From contig OU744734.1 in the NCBI GenBank assembly GCA_916613615.1, positions 34,726,801 to 34,790,800 of the forward strand: a stretch of DNA of 64,000 nt, read 5' to 3'. This DNA comes from Steromphala cineraria. Taxonomy: Eukaryota > Mollusca > Gastropoda > Trochida > Trochidae. The notes beneath the pieces were generated by a model. It saw nothing but the letters and a program-made list of their open reading frames with translations. It did not search any database and was not told the DNA's origin. Of the stretch, positions 12,401 through 27,400 are shown piece after piece. The position numbers and the translations under genes were made by a program. Numbering within the stretch: position 1 is the first letter of the stretch; every line of letters begins with the position of its first letter.

Positions 12401-15400
12401 ATACAAAATAGATTGCTCTTAAAACTTGATAAATTATTTGACAATGTCAAATGTTACCATTGTGTTTTATTGTGATCAGATGCCAGAATACACCGGAGAA
12501 AATATGTATTTCTTCTCTTAATTATCTAAACTCTTAATGTAATGCTACCATAATCATAAATTTCCAGGTCAGTCAATAAAGTATGTGAAATCTGATATTA
12601 CCTAAATTATTATGCAATCAATCCCAGTCATGAACTCTGTATTCCTTATCGTAGGCAATCCATGAAGTGATATCGCAAGATGACGAGACAAAGAAGATCC
12701 AAGCAGTTATCAATGGAGGAATGCAGACGAACGCCCAACACCTCCAGCAGTACCTCAGTACCTGGGACAACTATCGGGAGATCTGGGAGATTCAGAAGGA
12801 CGCCTTCATCAGACGCTACCAGAAACTTAACCCTCAAGTGTCCTCTTTCGATGCTGATATTGCAAGGTGGGTTGAAATAAAGATCATTTAAGTAAAGTCA
12901 CGTGACCTAACAAAAGAGTATATAAGGAGAGACAGAATCATTGCTTCTTCAGTCTGACGAGTCCAGATCAATGGACGAAACTTGTAACTCTAAGCAATAA
13001 GCACTTGACCCTTAGGTATTGTAAGGCTAATCCAGTCTTGCTTATATTATATTCCCCTGCCTTCTACGCCCAAGATGTCTACCTGAATTACACTGGCCCT
13101 TTTCTGCGCTAGTTTCACTAACGTCATTGAGGTAGAGACTCACCTTGAGCCACCAAATTCAAACACTGCTGGGGCCAATCAGACCAAATCGGTCAAGATT
13201 ATACGGCTGTAAAGATCGTGGGCTGAAACTTCCCGCCACGTTTTTATTTTCTAAAGATCATTTAAGGTCAGGTGGTGTTTTTGGTTATTACTTTGTTACC
13301 CTGGGTTGAAACTCTTTTCATGTCAATAAATCAAAGACTTATTGTTTTAACTAGGACATGGAGCAAAGCCTTGAGGTCCTACCTCTCTTGTAAATGTTTT
13401 GATAAAGAGACAATTTTTATTTTTGTGATACTGTAGCAAGTTTAGTAATTAAGTAAGCAATTGACGTATAATGACAAAAAAATATTTTTTTAACCTCTGC
13501 ATTGTGTGAGATACTGCAATATAATGTTAATGCATATATAATGATAAGTGATATGATTTAGGCATATCTCTTCATGTTGATTGTAAAGCCATAGGCTAAG
13601 CTACACAAAAAAAGACTATTTCTATTTGATTTTAATATTATCCATATATTTTGTAAAAAATGCATGCCATAAATTTTGTTGATTCAAAATAAATAAAATA
13701 TTAAATTCACTGATTTTTTGGAGACAATCCAATTTATCAACCAAAATCAAACTCATTGCCATTCTACCTTATATATTCCAGATACGATGAAGTTGCCAAC
13801 AATGTACAGACCCAGGAGACGATACTTAACATACAGTTTGTGCTTCTCGACTGTTCACCGCTCAAACAAGCTATCTTGTCACACTGTAAAGACTGGCAGA
13901 GCAAGTTCACCACACTCCTCAACGAGATCGCATCAACGAGGCTGAAGGAGTTGTACACATTCCTCAAGGAAAACAGTGACAGGTGGGTTGTCCCTTTAAA
14001 TGTAGACCGAAACCTCTGTCACAAAATACTGTAAACCTCTCGGCCTACTTTAAAGGCAAATCATTTGTGGATCCAGGTTAAGCATGCAGCCTGTGCACCT
14101 CTCCCAAGAGAGTTCAAAGTATGGTAAATGTTGAGAGACTGGTTTCTCATTTATGATAATGGTATATAACCAAAGTGTCGAGCAGGGAACCTAAATTCAG
14201 GGAACATTTACACACATATTCTCTGATCCAAAGTAACAAGCTCTATAGTTGTACATACGACATCGATAGGGCGCACCTAACTCATACGAAAGTCCTGTAA
14301 TTGTCCCTGATTTTGCACATGTTCCTACGTAAATATAGACACATCCTAGTGGCAGTCACTTGTAACCTAATTTGAATACTAAATGATCCACTAATGTTAC
14401 CATTTTTGTTAATAAACTTGTCATTCCTTACTATTTAATTTCTGGGCTTTGAAATGGCAGAAATTTGTTGAAAATATGTCTATGAGATATATTTTGGGCA
14501 ATATTTTTTGAATATATATCAGTTGACCTTTGCTATAACGGGGACGTAGCTTAGTCGAGTGTCCGCTCGTCACCCTGAAGACCGGGGTTCGATTCCCGGA
14601 CGTGTTATACCAAAAGACGTTGAAGGTGGGAGTTGTTGCTGTCTTGCTTGACACTCAGCATTGTAAAGGCAGAACAATGATGTAACTGGCACCTAGGCAC
14701 GAAACAACATGTATACTTGTACTGAGGATAATAAAGTGTTATTATCATTTATAAGTAAACTGTATTTCCAGAGTAAAGAAACCACCCCAAACCTTGGACG
14801 AGCTGGGAGACAGCTTGACGCTGTGGGAGAAACTAGATAAGGATAAACCAGATATAGAAGCCAAGTTTACTCCTCTCAACGATCAGTTCGGTATCCTTGA
14901 GAAGTATGAAGTCACCATAAATGATGAGGTAAGGCATAGATGAATGGTAAAGATCCATAAATTATTTGTAAAAGTAAGAAAATAAATCGTGGCGGGAAGT
15001 TTCAGCCCACGCTGTAAGGCCGATCCTGTCTTGCTTATATTTGTAATAGTAGTCAAGTGAAGCAGAAAAAATAACACAGTGTTTGATGATTAATTATCGC
15101 ACTTGGAATTTCAATTATAGCTTTGTTCTACTTCATTATGACAGATATTTGATAAGACTAACACAGTCTGCCAAGTTCATGACAGCCTGAGTATTGAGTT
15201 ACAACTTTGAAAGTGATTTTGATATAGAATACGCTCTGTCTAGACATCTTTAAGCAGAAACATTGCAAAGAAATTCCACTAGATTATGCAATATTTCATT
15301 TGGTTAAGATGTTAAAACTAAAAGCTCTTCATCATTTTTTAAAAACACTTGCTTCAAACTGTAACTGCTCAACGAGTATGATCAGATTTGTTTTGAATTT

Positions 15401-18400
15401 TTTTTTTCAAACGTGATAGCACGGTGGTGAAGTGGTTAGCATTCTGGCAAGTCATTTCAAAAGCCCGGTTCAAATCCTGGTGGAGACACCAAACATTTTA
15501 ACCATGGCTTAACAGTGTGTTGTGTCCTTGGGCAAGGCACTTCATCCACATTGCACTTAGTTCACCCAGCTGTACAAATGGGTACCTGAACACGGGGAGA
15601 GTATGGACCTATTCGGTCGTGTAAGGCGCATAGTAGCCGACTTGAAAGTACAATTCCGTCAGGGTAATAATACTATATACATTGTATCGATTATGCTATC
15701 AAAATTTAACGACATGCCCTACAATATTCCAGGTGGTTGAGATGCACAAAGAACTTCATCCAGAGTGGGTGGCCTTCCAAGAGACCTTGATTGATGCCGA
15801 GGTTATGTTGAAAAAACACAAGGTAAGAAACTGAAAAACCTAATTTGTTAAAAATATTTATTTGTAATAGCCCTACAACTTACGTCGACTGTCCCTAAGA
15901 ATGTGGTTTCATATGTTATAATTAAAGGCTTTGTTGCAAACATTTTCTTGTCTAATATGGCTAAATTAGGGTAAATGAGGTCAATTGCCACTCACTTGTT
16001 ATTCTTTACAATTGATCTGCAAGTGCAAAAAGATTGCCGATTCAACAAGGGAATGTATATAACAAAACCATAACCAGAAGAGTTGGTTGTCAACAACTTA
16101 AAATAAATTATGTAGCCGGCTTTCTGGGCAACAAGTTCTTAATTGTGAAAATTAATTTAGCTTACTCCTTCAACGATTATAACTGAAACGTTAAGTTTTG
16201 TTTTGGGTATCATATCTATGTAAAGAAAGCTGGATTCAACATTCATAAAATATTCAAAATAAAAACCATTATTCTATCAGTGATACAATTTTTTTTGGTC
16301 AAATTCATGTCATTTAAACTGCAGGCTCATTTAAATAATTATGTTTTTTACATTTGCAGGAGAAGTTTAAGAGCAGTCTTCTGGCCCAATCTGAGGAACT
16401 CAAGAAACAGGTCGCAAATCTTCTGGACGAATTCCAGACGAAGGGTCCATTCACAAGCAACGTTGCTACGGCTAATGCTGTGGAGACCATTGAAGCTATA
16501 CGCCTTTCACTCACAGCTCTCAAAGACCAAGAACAGACCCTGCGTAGAGGCCTCAACATCTTTAAGATTGATCAGCCTCCGTCCAAAGAAATTGCAAACT
16601 TGGAGAAAGTAAGAGCTTTGTTAATTGTCAATGAATATTCAGATTAAATTAATTAATTTGTAGAAAATTTATTGATAATTCTTAGTTCATATAAGGTAGC
16701 AAATTTCAAGGAGGTATGAGTTTTTTTCCCAAATTATAGTAACTCAATGATTTTAGAGAATATTTTGAAAATTTAAATAAAAAAAATGACAAAAAAATGA
16801 AGACAAATCTTATTTGGATTTTCTGATTTTGTAACAAATGCTAGTAACAAGGTCTTTTGCATTTGATAATCTTATCATTTTCATCCTCAAGAACTAAACA
16901 CAAAAAAGGATATGAACCTTATTTCAGGTGTTCGGGAATACAAATTATTGACAAAATTTCCATAGAACATAAATCATCAACAAAGAAATCTTCAAGTCCA
17001 AGTCTTAGGTTGTAAAAATTCAAAATTGCCCATCTATCGCCCCTAAAAATGAAGTCTTAAAATATTTCAACTCATCTTTTTTATTTTTCATTTCATTTCA
17101 ACTTTTATAATTTTTATATCAACTCATTTTTTAAATATTTTCTCAACAGGAGTTGGAGCAGATAGAGGCAGTATGGCAGGTGACGAAGGAATGGGAGGGT
17201 CTGTGGGCCAAATGGAAGGTCGGACAGTTTACCGCGCTACAGACATCAGAGATGGAAACACAGTCCGTCAATATGTACAAGAAACTCAACAAATACAGCA
17301 GAGAACTGAAGGTAACTTGAAACTTTATCATGAGATAGATATATGTGTAAAATTCTAAGGATATTTCTTCATTAGAATAAAGTTTGATATGAATCAGAAT
17401 CTAAGAGAGAAGTGTATGCCTACAGCAATTTTGATCAATCTTGACAAAATATTCTGATCAACCAATCAGAATCAAGTATACACAAATATCTTGTCATAGT
17501 TTTCACTAAAAACTCAAAGATTATGATTGATTTGGTTAAAGATCTGAAGTGTGATATTTAGTTATGGTAGACTCAACTTCCTGCTCAATGCAAAATCCAT
17601 GCAAGTTCAAGAGAAAAGCTTCCATTTTCACAACATCTTTTGCAGCAGTTATTATAAGAAACAATTTATGAGAACAATTAGACAATTACTTAAACTGAGA
17701 ATCCAAAATTCCTGAGAAGTTTAAGAAATTATTGTTCTAATGTATTATTATGAAGCCGTTGATCCTGCCAAGGGCTGAGCAACTTTGTCGGCTGTAAAGA
17801 ACTGTTTTACATGCAAAAAGGTTCGGGGGCAATGTTACATTGAATTTAAGGGCAGTACCACCCGTCCATCGGTAGTTTCCAGCCTCTGGGCGCAGATATC
17901 ACAGCAAAGCTTAGCCACAACAATGTTGCAGGCTTTCTCCCTGCAGATGCTATATAGTAATACTCTTGAAAGCAGTGTTACACCCCAATTCATCTCACCT
18001 CAACTCACCTATCAAGTCATTGAATAGCAGAAGTATTGCTGAAAAAATGTTACACAATTTACTCACTCTAATCAAATGAAATTTATTCCAGGATAAGAAC
18101 TGGGAGATTGTGGAGACAAGCAAGAGCCGAGTGGATCAGTTCAAGAGGACAATGCCACTCATCACAGATCTCAAGAACAAAGCTATGAGACCCAGACATT
18201 GGACACAGATTCAGGTAAGATGGTTAGTCGGTGGTAAATCTACAAATATAACTTGTTGAGTCCTGGGACTCAGGGTCTTGTGAGTCCAAGCAGATTTAAT
18301 TGATTCCCTTAAAAGGAAATATACCATGGAAAATGTTTGCTCTTAGATATGCAACCACTTGAATTCAAGTAACTGAAAGAATGAAAGAACGACATATATA

Positions 18401-21400
18401 TATATATGGAGCTGAAAAACATTTGACAAGCTTCATTTGAAAAAGCTTCATGATTTAAGAGCTAGAGATAAAGAATCTTCAAAATCTTAACAAATCATTT
18501 AAATCTTTTAAATTCAAATGACATAATTCTACTCTTAACAATGATACCACTTAAAGAAATTGAAAGAAAGACAAATATGCTAAAAATAAATTAAGACAAG
18601 CTTCATGCTTTGAAAAAGCTGAGGCATTCAAGAGCTTAACCCATTTGTGCATGACGTCCCATAAATGGGACGCTAATTCAATGGTCTGGTTCTCTGTTCA
18701 TATACAAGATAAATATTTGCTGTAAGCTGTTTTTTAAAGGGAAGATGTCGTATTTATATGTCAACAAAGTTAAATAGTTGTAGATGTAAATACGGTGAAA
18801 TCTGACGACCTGAAACAGAGAAGATTCTAATTTAGCAAATTGCCAAAGTTTGAGGTACCACTGAATTATTGAATTTTCCATTTGAACTAAATTGACTTGT
18901 TTTTAATGTTTTTAAATGTTTAATAGTTTAACTAAAAATAAGAGTGAAAGTCAACTTAATTTTTTTCCATGCTCAAACTTTTGTCAAATTAGCGTCCCAC
19001 TTATGGGACGTCATGCACAAGAGGGTACAGGTTTTTTGGTCATTCTCGGAAATTATTCTTGTGAAGAAATATAATTTCTTGTCTTGATATTTATTGGAAA
19101 GGATAACCTGAAAGGTAATAAAATTAGAAAAAAATTATAAGTGACTGATTAACCCTCTGCTGATATATAATTATATGGACTTATCCGAATTTTCTGCTGC
19201 CACAGATTATATTGAAGATGAGGATGGTTTTAAGGATGAAATGAGTTAATCAGAGCATTTCATGTGCTAGAAGTACCTCATGAAGAACCAAACGTGGTGG
19301 TCAATGTTCCTTTACCCGCTCTCTGGAGAAATTGTTAATGCTTGAATACTACATATACTAAGTTTTTCACGCAAAATTTGATTGATTGCTCTGCTGAAGT
19401 ACGTCTGAAATCGGAAATTCTGAAATTGTTTGCATTTCTGAAGGAGGAAGTCCACAAGATGTTGTCAAACTAAAATTTATTATCTGTCAAAAAATTTGGT
19501 TTCATAATGTGCATATAAAAAACCTGTACCCTCCTGTGCATGTCGTCCCATATATGGGACGCTAATTCAATCATCAAAATAACACGGAAAAAAATACTTG
19601 AGGGAAAAATAACAACTGATTCCCTTCATTGCAAGTTATGAACTATAAATTGTCACAATTAAATTAAAATCTGAGAGGTCATGCATAAATGGGTTAAATA
19701 AAGATTGCTCTGGCCATTTAACGAAACATGTCAGTCCTTTAAGTACAAATTATACAAGTTTGCTCTTAGATCTGTAACTACTTCAAATGAAATAAAGGAC
19801 AGGAAAAATCTGCAGAGGATAAAAATTCATATAAGCTTCATGCTTTGAAAATAATAGCCATTTAAGGGCTGAAATTTTAGAATGCTCACTTTTTATGATT
19901 CTTTTATATATAAATGACATAAATTTGCTCTTTGACATGTAGTGCACTTTGAAAGGTTAGAGCACCAAGGGCTTATGTTACATACTTGTTTATTTATTTT
20001 CAGACGGAAATGCAGAGAAGTTTCGACCACAAAGCAGAAGAGTTCACACTTGAGAAGATCATTGAATATGGTTTTGATCAGTATGCTGAACAGATCAACG
20101 ATATCTCAGGAGCAGCAACTAAGGAGTTGGCCATTGAACAGGTAAGAAGGATAATATTTTAGTGAAATCTATCATTGAAACAATGTTTTCATGTTTAAAA
20201 AGTATACAAAATAGTATAGAGGAGATTTTTACCGAATAACCTTCTGTTCTAAGCAATGTTAACATTTAAATTTGCTGTGATCTTACCTCTTTGTTATGGT
20301 GTAGAAATGTATGCAGATAAGATAAAAAAGATATATTACACTCAATTTAGTCTAGATTTTCTCTATAGTTCCATAGGATGGTTGAAATCCTGTTTCCTGT
20401 TATTTTTAACATCATGTTGGTTACAAATTGATTCTTTTTGTCAGGGTCTGGAAGCCATTGAAGCAACCTGGAATGTCACTGAGTTGGATATTGCACCCTA
20501 CAAAGAGAAGGGACACTTCAAGATCAGGTAAATAAAAGAATGTTATTTGAAATATGGTTGTTTTAATGAAATTACCGTAACAGAACTTTTCTAGTTCAAA
20601 TTAATGCTCGCATCTAGGAGTGAAATGGTACACATCGTCCTTGGTTAGAAATTTATTGGTTATGGTGACCTCTGTTAGGTATATTTTCCTTTTGGTACAG
20701 TCCCCCTCTCCTCTTCAATGACTATCGTTTAATCGTGTAAGCCATGCACAAATCAGAAACCTGTTAATATTGATAATCTAATGTTTGTGCAGGTTTCCAA
20801 AATGATAAATGTACAATAATAATGTATGATATATTTCATGTACCAGATCAACAGACGATGTGTTTGCTGCCCTTGAAGACAACCAAGTTCAACTGTCGAC
20901 AATGAAAGCATCTCGCTTTGTGAAGGCGTTTGAGAAGGATGTTGACAAATGGGAGAGAACTCTGTCCCTCATTCTGGAGGTTGTCGAGATGTTGCTCACC
21001 GTTCAGCGACAGTGGATGTACCTTGAGGTCAGTTACCTCCCTTTGTTGTAGGATTTGCCCAAATAAATTCACTGCATGTTCCAATTGAATCCAAAAGTAA
21101 AAGATTGAAAATCTCAAATCCAAATAAACTATCTAAATCAATAACATTACTAAGCTGTGAATAGCTTGACTTCCTGTGATTATCATTATTATTTATTATT
21201 TTGTTGAATTCAAATACTTACTTTACATATACTCAAGTTTCAGACTTCTATTCTGAAAACGTATTTACTAAATGAAATTCTTGACTTTGTAATTTAACAA
21301 CAAAAATTCAACAAACAAATAAAATATTCAGAATCCACATTAGAGTTAAACAAAAAAATGAAATAAATTTTCTAGAATATCTTCTTGGGAGAGGACATCA

Positions 21401-24400
21401 GGAAACAGCTTCCACGGGAATCAGCGGAGTTTGACGACGTGAACGCCAAATGGAAGGTCATCATGACCCGACTTAACAGCGTCCGTAACGCTCACAAGGG
21501 CAGCCATCATCCTGGTATGTTAAACCTTAAAGGGTAATCAAAGTTATCTCGCCAAAAGGAAAGGAACTGTTTTCCATTGCAAGACATTTAAAAAAAATAT
21601 TAAGATAGTAGTTTTAAAATGAACATGTTTGGTAAAGCTATGCGAATCCAGATCTTTGTGATGAGTTATTCTATTAATAGTTATATAACATATCAAACAT
21701 TATCAACTCATAAATGTCATTCTGACTGTTTTCTATACATTTAAGTGATTGACTTGTGTCATTGTCTGGTTTTCAACTTTTATATTAGATGACTCTATTG
21801 ATAAAGTTAGGCATGACTTTTTTGATTGGCATTCTAGAAGTTGATGTGATGAACAATAAGGACAATTCTTATTGATGAACAACTTCTTTATTCTGTGTAA
21901 GTGACGTTTCAACATAGATTCTAATGTCGTTGTCAAGGAAGTGATCCATAAGAATTGTCCTTATTGTTCAAAGTTAGGCATATTAAGCCGTAACAACTCA
22001 CAGAGTGACTCTTTAAATTTATCAAAATGGCACAATGAGTTCCCGGTAATGCAACTTCTATTTGTCTACAGGTATGTTGGAACAGCTAAATGATATGAAC
22101 TTGAAGCTTGAAGAGATTCAGAAATCCCTGGACATGTACCTTGAAACCAAGCGTCAAATATTCCCACGATTCTACTTCCTGTCCAACGACGACCTTTTGG
22201 AAATCTTGGGTCAGTCGAAAAATCCAGAGGCTGTACAACCGCATCTGAAAAAATGCTTTGACAACATCAAATCTCTCAAAATGTCAAAGGTATGTATCAA
22301 AATTTTATCATGTTAAAAATTATGAAATAAATTGAATTTTATTTTTCAAATTTTTCAAATTTGATATTGAAGATATTTCTTTCATTGTAAGGAACGCAGC
22401 TATTGGCTGCAATATTGCCCAAGCAGCGTAAACAATAACTCGGGAATGAAATTCAAGAATTTTTAAGACAAAATAAAATGAATTTGTGTAGTTTTTTATG
22501 ATAAAATTTTAACTTATTTCTATTTCACTGTGCTAAATATACTTTTATTGTCATAATATGATGCTTATTTTTAAAAATATTGTTATCATAAACTTATTGG
22601 TGTCATAAACCTGTAGTTACAGGAGCGTGTGACAGTAAGTAAAACTAAATAAACATCAGTTGCTTTTAGCTCACAATAACACCATATGGATAGTTTTTAA
22701 CCGACTGTTTCATGTGAACTTTTAATTCCACAAATATTCTGCTCGCCAACCTTATAACTATGAGATTTGTTATGGAGTATTTCATCTAAAGAGTAACAAC
22801 TTTCAACTCCTTTAGATGCAATTTTGCTAAGCAGATTTATAATTTATATTTTGAGCTTTGCTATATTTAGCATGAAACAGTCAGTAATCAATACACAATT
22901 GAGCATAATTGTAGTTTCAGAAAGATTTCTCACTTTTATATAAATTTAGTTTTCATAAGAAACTTAGCACTTTAAATATCCATTTGCATTGTCAAATAAT
23001 ATCATTTCACATGTTCAGCTATTAAACAATAGATTTTCAAGCCATCACTTTTCTTGCTTTTTAACAGTTTGTTAAGCATTAGAAAAGATTAGGTTTAATA
23101 TGCTGATAAAATTACAGATACACCTTATAGAAATGTACAGATTATTTGTCCGCAAAAATCGTTGGACCTTTGTGTTAAATCACTATTAGTATTACCGTTT
23201 AATATTTTGCCATTAGTTCATTTTCATACAAGTCATACAATTGCACTATTGTCATAAGGCAAGCGTTTTTCATATACAATCAATATTTTGTATCCATGAA
23301 TAATTTTCACATCCTTTCTTCGAAACACTTTAACACATAGTTTCTTGCAAATCATAGATTAAAGAATAGTTTAAAGTAGATTTCAATCACCAAAATTTTT
23401 ACTTCAGCATCAAAAGCAATCAAATGCTTGAACACAAAAATTTTCACCAAACTTTTTTTCAAGATCGCTTTCACTCCTTTTAATTGTTTACTTCCATCCA
23501 CATTAATAGATATTTAAATCTATAATGACATCATTCTAAGTATCATTTAATACCTTCTTATTCAAATACAAGTTAATTAAAATGTTTATTCTTTGATCAT
23601 ATCTGTTAATAATTATTATACAGTTAACATTTTTACTAAATATTTAAAGTTAGAGGATTTTTGTGTGGTATCTTTGTGATTTATATTTATATCTTAAATT
23701 TCATTTTGAAGCATAACCGGCATATTTAAGTTTAAATTATGCATCAAGTGCATATTGTGATAGGAATTTCTATTATGTTAATGACATTTTGACATGTCAT
23801 TAGGTCTTGTGAAATATGATAGTAAGAAAATTAGTCCTTTAAACTAAAAGCTTTAAATGAAAATTGGCATCAACAAATAAATCACAGGTTTTGATCATAA
23901 GAACATACCAAAAATAGTTGTTATCCTAAACTTACATCAAATTGATAAAAGTATGATGATTCAATACTTATTTTATGTATGTTACCCAGGCTGGTATTGC
24001 ACAGAAGTGGGAGGCGGCAGGAATGTCTTCAAGTGACGGAGAATATGTTGATTTTGGACACTCGGTCTTCTTGGATGGGCCTGTTGAGGTGAGGTTTTGA
24101 AAACATCATCGAATCTTTGTTTGACCTTTTTTCAAACAACTTCTGACTTTGGTTAAAAGTTGTCATAGTACAATCATTGGCTATGACAATGACAATGAAT
24201 GAATGACAATACATTATCACCCCAAGAAGGATTATTTTTTATGATTGTGGGATGCCTCATCAATAAAAACAAAATACATGTACAGCTACACCTCCAAAGA
24301 TTTGTGAATATTATTTGTTTGATTTTAAAAATATGGTGCAAGGATAGACCTAGATCCATTTATCGATACTGAAAGATGTTCACAGGTTTTTCTTGCCTTG

Positions 24401-27400
24401 ACTATTTTCCCTCTGATCCCACCTAGAAATAATGTTCGCACTTGTCAGCATTATAATAATAAAAATAATAGCATTTATATTGCGCAGTATCCATGCCATA
24501 AAGGTATGCTCAAAGCTCATGGCCTCATTGGATGTTACAGAGGCTGTTGAGTTCTTTCTTCATTTTCAAGTATATTATCTTATCCACACAAAAAGATCCT
24601 TCTGCTGCAAGAAATAACAGGGTAATCAAACCCCTCAAGGAACAACATTTGGCTAGAATTATCCTATTTACAGAATATCATTTAGTCTGCTTCAAGAAAT
24701 AACAGGGAACCAAGCCATAAAACCTGGGCAAATGTGCATATGGCTGTCTCTAGGAACAACACTAGTAGGGGCCAGAATAATCTTGACTTGTTTATTGTAG
24801 GCGTGGCTGTGTGATGTTGAGCGGACCATGAGATGGACCCTGAAAGAGGTCCTCAAGAACTGCAGGATCGCTCTCAAGAAGATGCTCACTAAGAGAGATA
24901 AGTGGATCAAGGAGTGGCCCGGACAGGTCTGTACACTCTACATTTATATTTTGTTTTATGTCTTTTGTTTTAAGGTTTTATGATATATGTACCGATAAAT
25001 AAAGTTTATGTTGATTATCTAAAATTTAATTTCTCAGTCTATTTATGATTTGGTTTTATTTCTGTTTTGGTTTTGTTTATCATAATTATGTTTTGATGAT
25101 TTTTGTTAGAATTAGATTTTGAAAAAATACTAATATATTGATATTTGGATTTGAAATCAATCATTTCAAATTGCCTTTTAAGTTCAGTTTTACTTTTATG
25201 ATTTTATTTAATGTTTTACTCAAATTATGTACTTTTAAAGAAAATGCTATTTATATTTTTTTTACAAAAACACTGCTGCCCTTCAGAGAAGGTAAACCCT
25301 TTTATATGTGATCCAACTGACAAAGACCTGTCTTGATTTTCAGATGTGCATCACATCCAGTCAGATTCAGTGGACACAGGATGTGACCAAAGCCTTGACC
25401 ACAACAAAGGAGAGAGGGGACAAGAGGGCCCTGAAGAGTATGAAGAAAAAACAGGTTTGTGTTTTAACATAGTTATATTTTGGATCAGTCACTATCATCA
25501 AAAGCACAATTTTGGGTATTTTTTTGGTAGAGTCCCATGCTGGATTTGAACACACCCCTCATTGATTAGTCAGACAACATGGCCAGCAATGAACATATCC
25601 ATAGCTCACCCATCTTCCTACGCAGAGCCTAAAAGGCCAGTTTCCAAACTGTCATTTTATGCCTTGCTGCATAGCCTTGAGTTTTCTGTGCTTGCTCTCT
25701 ACTCTGTAGGGGCACTATAGCAGCACAGAAAAGTATAGTCTCTGCAGCAAGGCATAAAATGACAGTTTGGAAACTGGCCTTTTAGGATCTGCGTAGGAAG
25801 ATGTAGCTCACCAGGCTGATCAACAGATCAAGGTTTGTGTTACATACGTTTGCTTATCATGAGTACCAAGACCTACTAGCCAATTTACTGAAATCCAAAC
25901 TAAATACCGAAATTTCAGGAGAGAACCACCCTTTTCTCAATCGAACTTAGGTTGAAATATTAGTTCAAAAGTTGAAATTGCATGTGTCAAAAAGAAGATC
26001 ATTTATATCCCAATAGAGACTGTTGTAAAGGGTTAGCATGATGGTTTTATGACACTTTGAAGACATGCTATCAAATATTCGATTTTTGCTTCACAAAAAT
26101 TTTTGGTAAGGTTTTTAATTCCAAATTGCACCTTAACAATCAGACCTAAGCAAAGGATTTGTGTAGCATAAAAACTAACTATGGATTCCTTGCACAAGGA
26201 TGAAATATCAGTAATTGAACTTTCAAATCAAATGGATTGCTTCAAATGTATACAATGGTATTGCATCATCAATTAACAAAACTTTTTTTCTGCCCTTTCA
26301 CTTGACATATTCTCAATCCAAATTATCATATTTGATCAAATTGATCATTTCAAGTTTTACCAACTTCAAAGGAATTAAGTTGAGAAGAAATTCTATGAAA
26401 ATATCTATCTTTTAAAAATCTAAAAAATATGTCATAACAAAATCTGTTTTTTCACCAGGTTGCCATGTTGAACAAGATGTCAGAAGCAGTCCGAACCAAC
26501 CTGACCAAAATCCAGCGTGCCAAGATCGTTGCCCTGGTAACCATAGAGGTTCATGCCCGTGACATCATTGAGAAGCTAATCAAGACAGGATGTTCCGACA
26601 CCTCGGCCTTTGATTGGCTCAGTCAACTTCGTCTCTACTGGGACAAGGTACATAAAGTTCTTCTTTCGATAAAAATTGCAACATTAATTTATTTTGGCTC
26701 ATAGTTGTATCCAATCTGTGTAGTTGATGATGCTTGGTCATTTTGGCATATTCCTATTTAAAGGTAAGAGCAGTAGTATCCTACTTCTTAAAATCTTTAG
26801 TGAAACCAAACACGTGGTCCTTTGCAATGCTCAGTCGACCGCTATCAGTATAGTTCAGCAACAACGGGCGTGGCTCGCTGTAAGAGTGGGTTACTCGCTC
26901 ACCGCTGAATAAACTGAGAGTTTGAAGGGTTGATTCCCTGCCCCACACTGAGACACAAGTTGAGAGACTTGTGGTGTCACCCTGGGAAAGTGACTTTATT
27001 CAAAATGTGCCTCTGTTCACCCAGCAGGAAATGGGTACCTGGTAAAGAGTTGTGTTGGTGGTGACCTTCTAGCGACAAATATGTCAGCTTGGGTTAGACC
27101 AGGGTAATGGAGCATGGAGCGCTCCGAGTCTGCAATGCGGAGATTTAGCGCTATATAAAAGCTATCCATTATTATTATTATTATTATTAAAAAGAATGGG
27201 CAGAATTTCAAAGGCCAAACTACAATGGAAAATCAGTGATGTTACTCTGAAATCAACAAATTTTCCATTGATATGTTTTAATGGTCAGAAATTTTGTGAT
27301 ATTGCATTGTAGCTGAGCAACGGCAATGACATGGCATTTTTAGAAGAACATTTCAATATACAGCAGAACATGGATATACCGAACTCCAAGGGACCAAGTT

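Larger units (their letters stand above)
12893..13252 (+). mobile_element. Hammerhead-bearing short retroelement with 14-bp target duplication
   Basis: A 360-bp insertion in intron 13 flanked by the exact direct repeat AAAGATCATTTAAG (12879-12892 and 13253-13266). Inside: a TATA-like box (12919-12926), a hammerhead ribozyme (12940-12998), a 24-nt GC-rich segment at 13217-13240 and a T-rich end. It has no coding capacity. The 14-bp duplication suggests retroposition. By family knowledge, short hammerhead-carrying retroelements (animal retrozymes, Penelope-related elements) occur in molluscs; assignment to a named family is inference. Confidence 0.8.
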
